Under the pieces are notes generated by a model. The model ran no database searches and was not told the DNA's origin. It saw only the letters and a list, made by a program, of their open reading frames with translations. A stretch of DNA of 64,000 nucleotides from CAYUMU01 sp964445985 (GTDB lineage Bacteria > Planctomycetota > Planctomycetia > Pirellulales > S012-138), in assembly GCA_964445985.1 (NCBI GenBank), contig CAYUMU010000008.1, forward strand, positions 62,001 to 126,000, given 5' to 3'. Of this stretch, positions 1 to 8,355 are shown one piece after another. How positions within the stretch are numbered: position 1 is the stretch's first letter; each line of letters begins with the position of its first letter. The position numbers and the translations under genes were made by a program.

Positions 1-678
1 ATAGAGAGCCACCATGATGCCGCCAGCCGCCGCGATCACGATTGGCTGCTCGCCAAACTGCTCGACGATGGCCGCGAACGAGACGATCATGCCTTGCACC
101 GTGCCTAAGAAGCCCACCATGGGCGCCACGCTAGCCAGGGTGGCGAGCACGGGCAAGTGCCGCTCCAACGCCGCCACGATATGCACGCTGTAGTCGTCCA
201 TGGACTTGACGACCTGCTCTTCAATCGCGGCCGGATCGTAGTTCAGTTTGCGAAGCACCAGGTACTTTCGCAGTCCTGCCGCCAAGATAGCGGGCACGGG
301 ACCCTGTTCACGGTCGCAACGGGCCAACGCTTCCTCAACCCGATCTTGCTGCAGCAGCTCCAGCACTTCCTCGCGGATTTTACCGGAATCGGAGGAGAGC
401 ATTTTCAGACTGCGATACCGCTCGATCATCACGCCGATCACGACGATGCCCATGATCAGCAGCGGCCACATGAACAGGCCGCCGTCGATGAGCCAAGATA
501 AGGGAGGGCTGGAGGCCAACTGGCTGAAAAAGTCGAAGGTGGCGGGTGCTTGAGCCGCTTCTGCCGCGGCCGGCGCCGCGCTGGCCGCGGCAGAAGCTGC
601 CGTGGAGGCCGCATCGGTTGCAGCCGGCGCCGCCTCCGTCGCCACGTCTGCCGCGGCCTGGGCAAACAACAAGAACAT
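1..678 (-). CDS. MotA/TolQ/ExbB-family proton channel protein (partial, 3' end off the window)
   Basis: The 226 visible codons begin at an ATG (676-678) and run off the left edge. An alanine-rich stretch fills residues 8-47, followed by a transmembrane helix at about 65-83 ending in ERY, a cytoplasmic helical region with LLQQDRVEEALARC (109-122), and the family signature PMVGFLGTVQGMI (186-198), which opens the next helix. ExbB/TolQ proteins form the pentameric inner-membrane proton channel that powers a periplasm-spanning partner; the ExbD/TolR subunit is expected just beyond the window. It lies 198 bp downstream of the 2440-aa TPR protein on the same strand, so it is probably in that operon. 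The Ala-rich N-terminus is unusual. Family call is firm; the substrate is unknown. Confidence 0.9.
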   Translation of the reverse strand, partial: MFLLFAQAAADVATEAAPAATDAASTAASAAASAAPAAAEAAQAPATFDFFSQLASSPPLSWLIDGGLFMWPLLIMGIVVIGVMIERYRSLKMLSSDSGKIREEVLELLQQDRVEEALARCDREQGPVPAILAAGLRKYLVLRKLNYDPAAIEEQVVKSMDDYSVHIVAALERHLPVLATLASVAPMVGFLGTVQGMIVSFAAIVEQFGEQPIVIAAAGGIMVALY

Positions 679-876
679 ATTTGCGCCTATCAGTCTTTCT
701 TAGGGGGAGAGGTTGGCAGGACAGGTTTCGGTGGCGGCTTCTTGCAGCGGGTGAAAGCAAACGGGCCGCCGCCGGAATCCTGTGAATGGCGTAGGTGTGA
801 GTTAGTTTTGAGTTCAAGATCGGTGCAGGGGTCGCCACCGTTTGGCGATCCCCCCCGAGCGAGCGTTGAACGGGAA

Positions 877-3800
877 CTAGGGGTTATCGAGCGCGCGGGC
901 TTCGGCTTCAAACTGCTGAATCATTTCAGGCAGAGCCAATCGGCCGCGGGCATACTTGGCCGCTTCGCTGGAGGGATACTTCCAGTGGCACATATTGTAA
1001 CGCCGGAAGGCCTCGCGGTTGTTGTTCCCTTGCCGCAGGCTTTCACCGGCCCAGAACAAGGCATCGGGGCCGAGGCCATCGTCGGGGAACTCTTTCACAA
1101 ATCGATCGAAGGCAGCGGAGGCCGGTTGGTACTTTTCATCTTTGTAGTAGCATTGGCCCACGCGGAACGCCATTCGCGGCGCCCATTCGTGACCGTCAAA
1201 CTTTTCCAGGAACTTCTCGCCCACCTGGGCGGCGACCAGGTAGTTCTCATCTTTATAGAAGTGCTCGCTAATGCGAATCATCACATTGGCAATCAGCGGA
1301 CTCTTGGGATAGGTGGCCGCCAGAGTCACGTAGGCCTCGAGGGCCTGATCGAACTCGCCTGCTTCTTCGAAGCATTGCGCCATTTTGTATTGAGAATCGG
1401 CGGCAAGGCTGTGATCGGGATATTGTCGCACAATCAAGCGGTAGGACTCGATGGCTTCTTCCCATTGGCTGAGCTCTTGAGCGAATTGCCCCAGCAGGTA
1501 AGCGATGCGGGGGGTGTACTTTGGATTGGGATAATCCTCCATCACTTCGCGAAGCACGCGCCGTCCCGATTGCAGGTCGGCCTTTTCTTCCTCGGCGCGA
1601 GCGAGAGCCTTGTGGCTCTTGAACAGCTCGAAATAGCTTTCGGCAATGCGGAACTGGGTTTCGACCGCCAGCGTTTCATCGCTGAAGGTTTTGCTGAACG
1701 CCATCACGAGTCCGTCGGTGCCCACGACCACCGGAACCTCGATCGAGAGGGCCAATTCGCCCGTTTCGGTGCTGGCGGCTTGATCGAGATACTCCAACTT
1801 CAGCGAGTCGCCGAAGAAGGCTTCGATCATGGGCTGGCCCGGCTCCAGATTGCCCGGCGTGGGCGCATCCGAGGGCTTGAGCGTTACGGAGCCCGTGAAA
1901 ACGCCACTGTGGGCCAGAGATTCTTCCAGTTGAATCGATTCGCGTTCGCCCCGGTCGGAAGAGATGGTCACCACGGCAAAGTCACGCGCGTCGCTCACGT
2001 CGAGGTCGGCATCGACCACGCGGATGAAGAGCTTCTCGCCCACGTGCAACTGGGTCACCGGTTCGTTGTAATCGCGATCGGTGCAGGCCAAGGCGCCGTT
2101 GGCAATCAGTCGGCCGCGATTTTGCAGTTCGCGCGCCGCGCCACCGGGACGAAGCTCGTCTTGATACACGGCGGTGACGATGTCTTTACCGGTGAGGTTG
2201 AGGACCTTGGTGAGCAACCCGCCTTGCGAGCCGGTTTCTGCTTCGGAAAGCACGGGGCCGCCGATCAGGTTGCGGGGCATTTCTGACGACAGCGGGACCA
2301 GGGTCGGACTGGTTTGACCGCCCAGTTGGATGATCACCTGGCCGATGAAGCGTCCTTCTGCCAGAGCCCAATTGTTTTCGGCCACGGTAGGAACGCCAAA
2401 AAGCTCCGAGACCAGGCACTCCACATCCACCGTGGCGCCGTCGCTGGTTTGCAGCGTGACCGTCACGCGGCTGCGGCTGTCCTTGGCGGCATCGCGGTCA
2501 TACACCTCCACGGTAAACGGCACTTCAAACGCCACCTTGGCCACGTCGTCGTCGGTACGTCCCGAGGTGGGCAGGAGCAGGGTTTGAATGGGCGCGGTGC
2601 TGCCTGCCGGCGGACGAACGATTCTGGATTCGACCACGCGAACCCGGCCGAGCGTGGGCTCGTTGACATACACCACCGTTTCCCGCGGCACGGCGTGGCC
2701 CGGGAAGGTATTCTGAGCATCGGTATAAGTGCAGTAGATGCGATCGCCAGGCTTGACCATCAGCTTGCCTTCTTCGGGCTTGCTGCTGGTTTCCACCTCT
2801 TTGGTGAACAGGCCGCTGTAGGGCTCGGTTTCTTGAGCGACCAGTTCGATCGGTTCGCCATCGTTCACCGCAACCTGCAGCCGCAGCTTGTCGGGTTCAC
2901 CGGTTTGATCGAGATCGTAATCGACAATCTCGAGCACGAACTTTTCGCCTGGATCGATCCGGATCAACTCTTTGCGAACCGGCGCCACGGCGCCGTTGGT
3001 TTGCCGCACAAAGTCGTAAGCAATCGATTCAATATTGGCGTTGTAGTAGGTGGCGGTTAGTTGCGCTGTGAGCAACTGGCTGCCGCCAGACGCCACTTGG
3101 GTGAATTCATCGGCATAGGTGGCTTGGAGGACATCGCCGGCGGCAATCTCCAGAATCTCGTTGCCCGAAAGTTTGAGAATGTCGGCTTCGGTGGGAATAT
3201 GACGTTCCCGGCCTTCGTCGCCCGTGATCTCAATATGATTGATGGCGATCGCTTCGCCCAAATACTCATGCACGACCAGCTTGGCGTGGCGCAATTCATA
3301 GCTATCGAATTGGAAGTCCCAAACGCCGTTGTCGGCGGTGACCACGGGCAGCTTGCGAGGCACGGATGCGCCCACCCCTGGCTGTTCGAGGTCGAAATCG
3401 GCCAGGCGGAAGGTGGTGAGCAGGACCTCGTTGGAGTTGTGATCTTCGCGAGCGCGGGTCGCTTTGACGCCCACTTGCGAGTTGCTGGTGGCGGCAAAGA
3501 TGGACAGGTCGTGGGCGCCGCGATCCAACCATACATCGACGGCGCGGCCGCCCTTGCCGGGCGGCAGTTCTAGCCGGCCATCGACCGCCAGCGCGGTCGT
3601 GACGCCGTCGACATGGAATCGCACGGCGCCGCTTCGCGGCTGCACGAACTTGCCATTCCAAATGACCGAGTGGTAAGCGGTGTTGGCGTCTTCGACGGTG
3701 GCAGGCAAGCTCCACTCCAGCACATCCACCACATCGGTGCTGATGGGTTGAGCGTTGGCGGCCAGATTGACGATTTCTTGCCAGGTGGTGAAGCCCGCGT

Positions 3801-6800
3801 GCCGGCCGGCATACACCCGCTGTGTCATGCGCCCCGGTTCCAGCTTGAGGGGTGTGAACACCGGGTCGGGCGGATTGCTGGCAATGCGGAACCAGAAGCG
3901 ACCGTCGTGGCTGCCCATCAAATCGCCCCGGAGCGGAACGCGGGCCGTGGGGTCAGGACTGGCAATCGTCACTCGATCGACGTACCGCAAGTCCTTCATG
4001 TCCACGCTCAGCCACTTGGGGGTGGCGCCATCGGGCTCGCTGACCCAGGCTGAATCGGGATCCTGGTCGATCGCCATCAGGGGGCTGTGGTCGATCGAAG
4101 TATCGCTGGCCAAGGCACCGGCCGGCAGTTCCGCGGTCTGCACCACGCCAGCGAATACGCCGGAATGCCCTTCGGATTCGGACAGCACGATTTGGACCTG
4201 ATCGCCGCTCGTCGCGCTGAGCTTGACGGTGATGGTATCGCGCTGGTCACTCAAATCGCGGTCGGCGTCTTGCACGCGCAGATAAACCATATTGCCTGGC
4301 TTGATCTGATTGGTGGGACGGTTCTGCGAACGGCGGCTGTCGGCCTCTTCTTCCTCGCGTGTTTCACGCTCGATGCGTTCGGTGAAGGTTTCCTCCTTCA
4401 CATCCACGATCTTGCTGCTGGCAATTTCCAGCTTGGCGTTGGCGGCCACGCGGATTTCGGCGTCGGAAATCGGCGCCGAGCGGAACTCCTGCTTGAACGC
4501 CTCGGGGTAATCACAGTGAATGACATCCTGGCCGGTGAGCTGCAGGATGTTGTCGTCTTTGACGACCGAGCCGAGACGGGTTTCTAGATCGACGCGGAAC
4601 AAACCTTTTCCGCCGGGCGTGGTGTACAGATAGACCAATTCTTGATCGCCACCGGGCTCGGTGGTCACCCTCACCGGAATCCGACTGTTGCCTCGGCTGA
4701 CGCCGAGGTCGGGGTCGTAAACCACGATCGAGAGCGAAGTGCCCGGAGCGTGCCAGCGTTTGCTGGTGCGGCCCAGCCGACCCACGGTGCGAAGCAACTC
4801 CAACTGGTCGATGTAGCGTTCTTCGGCGCCGTAGACTTCGGACAGGTTAAACAGGGCCTCGTTTGCCAGTTCCACCGTGGGAACCATTTCGAGCACGCGG
4901 CGGAAAATGTCGCGGGCTTCGTCACGATCGCCACGACGATTGGCCAGCACGCCCCGCAAGAACTCGGCACGAATGACGATCTCGCGCTCGCGGCTGTTGG
5001 CCAGCGTTTCGAAGACGGCTTCGGCCTGATCGTAAACCTTCTGAGCCATGAAGCACTCGCCGATGCCGAACTCGGCTTCGATGGCTTGCGGGGTATCGGC
5101 GTAGCGGTTCTTGACGGTCAGGAATTCGCCGCGGGCCACGTCGTACCGCTGAGCCTTGAAGTAGTTGCGGGCCAGCATCAATTGCACTTGAGCTTTGGTT
5201 TCCGCCTCCACATCGGGGGCTTCGCTGAACTTGACGATCCAATTGCGGAGAATGTCTTCCACGCGGTCGTGGTTCTCGTCGCCGCCGGCCGCCATGTGGC
5301 TTTCGCAAACGAACAGGATCAAATCGACGGGGATCTCTTCGCGATGACGATCGAACAGCGCCCGGTTCTCAACATAGGTGTCGTAGGCCAGGCGACGATC
5401 GCCAAGCCGGAGATACAGAGCCGCCTTGAGCAGCGGAGCCACCGGCCGGCTCTCGTCGATGGCCAGGCCCACCGAGCCCATGCGGGCGTAGCTTTGGGCA
5501 ACCATATCGCTACCCGTCTTGCGGCGATTGCCGTCCACCTGGGTCAGGTTTTCCAGCATGCCGCTGACCAGCACCGAAACCGCTTGATAATCCTTGCGAG
5601 CCATGGCGGCTTGACCGTAGCCGATCAACCAATCCCAGTCGTTCGAGCTTTCGCCCAGCATGGTGGTGGAGCGCTGGTAGGCCAACGAGCGGGCAATGGC
5701 CGAGGTCTCTTTTTCTTCGGGCAATTCCAGCAGCGCCAGTTGAGCGGCGGCCGAAGGGCGGCCGATCGCCAGGTCGCGCACGGTGGCGAACACCAGTCGC
5801 TTGTCGGTTTCGCTGGCTTCGTTGGAAGCGCGATATCGCGAAACCCACTGGCCAGGAAGATATTCCTCAATCCCCCAATTGCGGAAGGGGCGTTCCCGCT
5901 GGACGGCCTGACTGTCTTTCAGAACCTTTTGGAATTCTGACAGTTCGTTTTTTTGCACGTGACTTTCGGCCAGCCACATGCTGTACGTGCCCTGGTAGTC
6001 GGAGGGCGTGGCAAGCAGTTTCCGCAGATAGGCTCGTCGCGCGGCGATATCCATGGGGTCGAGCGTATTCATGACCCGCTCGGCACAACTGCGGGCGTAG
6101 TAATTGTTGGGTTCTCGATCGACGATATTCTGCCAATAAGCCACGGCCTCCTCTGGCAGTTCGTGCTTCTTGAGCATGTCGCCAATGCTATCGGAATAGC
6201 GGGCCTCGTAGCCGTACTGCGCTTGAGATTTTTGAATCCAGGCGAGTGCCCGCTTCAGTAGTTCCACATCTTTGGCTTTATCGGCGGTAGTAATCAGTCG
6301 GTAATAGGCCTCGTACAAGTAATCGTTTTGTTGCGGATCATGCCGCAGCAAATGCTGCACGGCTTCGACGGCGACTTCCACGGGGCTATAGCTGGCCGCG
6401 GTGTTGGCGTACTGCACCGCCAACGAAAAATCGTCGGGGAACTGTTTGACCATGCGGCCATAAACGCCCGCGCCGCGGGCACGCGATTCGGTGCTATTGT
6501 GCGACAGATAGCTGCTTGCCAGCCGCGACATCAAACTACGGAGCGAATCGGCCGACAATCGCGGCGCCTGGTTCGATACCAGCAATTTCTCGATCAGAGC
6601 TTCCTGCTGGGTTGTCTTGGCCTCTTCCATTTCTAGCCAGGCGGCGTGGAGCGGATCTTTATCGGCTTGGGCCAGAACATCTTGCAGCGCGGCAGCGCGG
6701 TCGCGGTGATCCTTGTTTTGCCGGGCCTCTTTGATCCAACCGGCCACGATCCCACGGTACGTGGTCCAGTGCAGGTAGTTGAGCCGCGTGCTCAACAGAC

Positions 6801-8199
6801 GCTCCGTATCCACTTTGAGCTGGGCGTCGTCGGGCGAGTTATAGAGCAACCAATAGGCGGCTTGCTGGGTATGGCTGTCGTTGCTGGGAGTTTCGGCCAC
6901 CAGATCGCGGAGGGTTGCCCGGCATTTGTCCAAATCTTTAATCCGGTCGCGATACAGGTCCAAGCCCAGGGCGTAGCGGAGATAGGCCCCGTGTTTGGGG
7001 TTGGCTTTCACGGCGGCTGTCAGCACTTTCTCAACGTGCGCCAGCGCATCGGGCTCGGTCGCGGAATTTCGCACATAGATGCTGGCGAGACTGTGCGACT
7101 GGGCATCGTGAGGCAGGATCTTCTCGATCAGGGCCAGACCCAGGGGCTTGTTGCCTTCTTCTCGCAGGTAAGCCTGGGCTGCGTAACCTGCGAACAGATG
7201 CCGATCTTCCCGGTTGGGGTAGTTTTTGGCATAAGCTTCGGTTTCGGCCTCGATGTCGGAGCCCTTGGCGTTGGCGGAATACATTTCTTGAATTTGCCGG
7301 CCGTGCAGGTACGAGGAATCTTCAAGCTTGCGGGCTGCTTTCCAGCTTTCCACGGCGTTGGCCCGCTGACCAATGCGGGCGTAGTTTTCCGCCATGTAGG
7401 TGTGAAGCTGCCGAGTAATCTTGGGATCGGTGGGCAACTTGACGGCCAGCAGTTTGTTGCCGGCCTGGTTGCTCTTGGCCCACTCGCTGGCGTAGTTCCA
7501 GTTGAGCACAGCCTGCCAGCCAATATGCGAGGCCTTTTCGCCGGGCGGCAGCGTGGCAAAGATGGCTTCGGCCAGGTCGGCGGCGGCGGAATAGCCCGCC
7601 TTGTTTTGCAGCGAGTTGTACAGGGTGATCGCGCGCACGCCGGCGGCAAGTCCGGCGTCGGACTTCGGATCCCGTTGCCAGACGGTAGCCTGGGCCGCGG
7701 CGGTTTTCTGGCGATCGCCCATTTGTTCGAGGGTTCGCGCCAATCGCTCTTCCACACGGGCGCAGGCGGCGTGTTCGGGGTAGCGATCCAAGAACTGCCG
7801 ACACATGGCCACGGTATCGGTGTTTCGAGAAGCGGCTTCCAAGCCGTCGAGCAGCTTCAGCATGGCTGCCGAGTGCCGCGGATGCGTGGCGTGCGTGGTA
7901 ATGAAGAGCTGACCCGAGCGGATCAGGCCGAACAACCGGCCCTGCTCGTGGTAGTTGTCGATCAGTTGCAGCAGCAACTCCGCGGCTTCCGGCGAGGTTT
8001 CCTTGACCTTGCCAAGCTCGGCTTCAAGCTGCGACGCTTGACGGTTGGCTTCGTCGGTTGAATTGGCCTTGTCGGCTAAATTGGCTTGGTCGGCCGCTTT
8101 CCCGTCGGCCGGTTCTTGCGCGTGGCTCGCGGCCGGAGCTAGTGCAAGTGCCCACGACATCAGCAGCAGCGAAGGAATTGTCAATCGAAAACAAACCAT
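877..8199 (-). CDS. Giant exported TPR / surface-module protein (2440 aa)
   Basis: The ATG at 8197-8199 gives a clean signal peptide (hydrophobic core then PAASHAQ); the upstream in-frame extension looks non-coding. Residues 80-1150 are degenerate TPR repeats. From about 1150 to 2140 come at least five copies of a beta-type module (about 1153-1256, 1296-1356, 1746-1836, 1886-1963, 2046-2140) with signatures such as VVDADLDVSDARD and HSGVFTG. Between them are a discoidin-like stretch (about 1363-1450, DPDSAWVSEPDG) and a PA14-like stretch (about 1488-1593). The C-terminal 270 residues are canonical TPRs of the YbgF/BamD-like type (YKMAQCFEEAGEFDQALEAY). It probably acts as a periplasmic or outer-envelope scaffold. 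It sits between a related 823-aa protein and an ExbB-type channel. Exact function unknown. Confidence 0.9.
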   Translation of the reverse strand: MVCFRLTIPSLLLMSWALALAPAASHAQEPADGKAADQANLADKANSTDEANRQASQLEAELGKVKETSPEAAELLLQLIDNYHEQGRLFGLIRSGQLFITTHATHPRHSAAMLKLLDGLEAASRNTDTVAMCRQFLDRYPEHAACARVEERLARTLEQMGDRQKTAAAQATVWQRDPKSDAGLAAGVRAITLYNSLQNKAGYSAAADLAEAIFATLPPGEKASHIGWQAVLNWNYASEWAKSNQAGNKLLAVKLPTDPKITRQLHTYMAENYARIGQRANAVESWKAARKLEDSSYLHGRQIQEMYSANAKGSDIEAETEAYAKNYPNREDRHLFAGYAAQAYLREEGNKPLGLALIEKILPHDAQSHSLASIYVRNSATEPDALAHVEKVLTAAVKANPKHGAYLRYALGLDLYRDRIKDLDKCRATLRDLVAETPSNDSHTQQAAYWLLYNSPDDAQLKVDTERLLSTRLNYLHWTTYRGIVAGWIKEARQNKDHRDRAAALQDVLAQADKDPLHAAWLEMEEAKTTQQEALIEKLLVSNQAPRLSADSLRSLMSRLASSYLSHNSTESRARGAGVYGRMVKQFPDDFSLAVQYANTAASYSPVEVAVEAVQHLLRHDPQQNDYLYEAYYRLITTADKAKDVELLKRALAWIQKSQAQYGYEARYSDSIGDMLKKHELPEEAVAYWQNIVDREPNNYYARSCAERVMNTLDPMDIAARRAYLRKLLATPSDYQGTYSMWLAESHVQKNELSEFQKVLKDSQAVQRERPFRNWGIEEYLPGQWVSRYRASNEASETDKRLVFATVRDLAIGRPSAAAQLALLELPEEKETSAIARSLAYQRSTTMLGESSNDWDWLIGYGQAAMARKDYQAVSVLVSGMLENLTQVDGNRRKTGSDMVAQSYARMGSVGLAIDESRPVAPLLKAALYLRLGDRRLAYDTYVENRALFDRHREEIPVDLILFVCESHMAAGGDENHDRVEDILRNWIVKFSEAPDVEAETKAQVQLMLARNYFKAQRYDVARGEFLTVKNRYADTPQAIEAEFGIGECFMAQKVYDQAEAVFETLANSREREIVIRAEFLRGVLANRRGDRDEARDIFRRVLEMVPTVELANEALFNLSEVYGAEERYIDQLELLRTVGRLGRTSKRWHAPGTSLSIVVYDPDLGVSRGNSRIPVRVTTEPGGDQELVYLYTTPGGKGLFRVDLETRLGSVVKDDNILQLTGQDVIHCDYPEAFKQEFRSAPISDAEIRVAANAKLEIASSKIVDVKEETFTERIERETREEEEADSRRSQNRPTNQIKPGNMVYLRVQDADRDLSDQRDTITVKLSATSGDQVQIVLSESEGHSGVFAGVVQTAELPAGALASDTSIDHSPLMAIDQDPDSAWVSEPDGATPKWLSVDMKDLRYVDRVTIASPDPTARVPLRGDLMGSHDGRFWFRIASNPPDPVFTPLKLEPGRMTQRVYAGRHAGFTTWQEIVNLAANAQPISTDVVDVLEWSLPATVEDANTAYHSVIWNGKFVQPRSGAVRFHVDGVTTALAVDGRLELPPGKGGRAVDVWLDRGAHDLSIFAATSNSQVGVKATRAREDHNSNEVLLTTFRLADFDLEQPGVGASVPRKLPVVTADNGVWDFQFDSYELRHAKLVVHEYLGEAIAINHIEITGDEGRERHIPTEADILKLSGNEILEIAAGDVLQATYADEFTQVASGGSQLLTAQLTATYYNANIESIAYDFVRQTNGAVAPVRKELIRIDPGEKFVLEIVDYDLDQTGEPDKLRLQVAVNDGEPIELVAQETEPYSGLFTKEVETSSKPEEGKLMVKPGDRIYCTYTDAQNTFPGHAVPRETVVYVNEPTLGRVRVVESRIVRPPAGSTAPIQTLLLPTSGRTDDDVAKVAFEVPFTVEVYDRDAAKDSRSRVTVTLQTSDGATVDVECLVSELFGVPTVAENNWALAEGRFIGQVIIQLGGQTSPTLVPLSSEMPRNLIGGPVLSEAETGSQGGLLTKVLNLTGKDIVTAVYQDELRPGGAARELQNRGRLIANGALACTDRDYNEPVTQLHVGEKLFIRVVDADLDVSDARDFAVVTISSDRGERESIQLEESLAHSGVFTGSVTLKPSDAPTPGNLEPGQPMIEAFFGDSLKLEYLDQAASTETGELALSIEVPVVVGTDGLVMAFSKTFSDETLAVETQFRIAESYFELFKSHKALARAEEEKADLQSGRRVLREVMEDYPNPKYTPRIAYLLGQFAQELSQWEEAIESYRLIVRQYPDHSLAADSQYKMAQCFEEAGEFDQALEAYVTLAATYPKSPLIANVMIRISEHFYKDENYLVAAQVGEKFLEKFDGHEWAPRMAFRVGQCYYKDEKYQPASAAFDRFVKEFPDDGLGPDALFWAGESLRQGNNNREAFRRYNMCHWKYPSSEAAKYARGRLALPEMIQQFEAEARALDNP

Positions 8200-8355
8200 G
8201 TTCGTTCGTCCCTCGAGGGAAGCGTGTGCTATCGGTGGGAAGCAGAATTGCCGCGGACCAGGGCCAAAATTTGAGGATCGGCGGATGGCATGAGGTCTGG
8301 AATTCGCTTCGTATGGAATGCCGCAAAAAGCTGCTACGTTGGAAACGCTCGCCAA

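Noticed and set aside
550..2286. 578-aa plus-strand ORF opposite the giant TPR gene
   Set aside because: Shadow of the minus-strand gene in high-GC DNA; translation is rich in His/Arg/Gly with no domain, while the opposite frame has clear TPRs.
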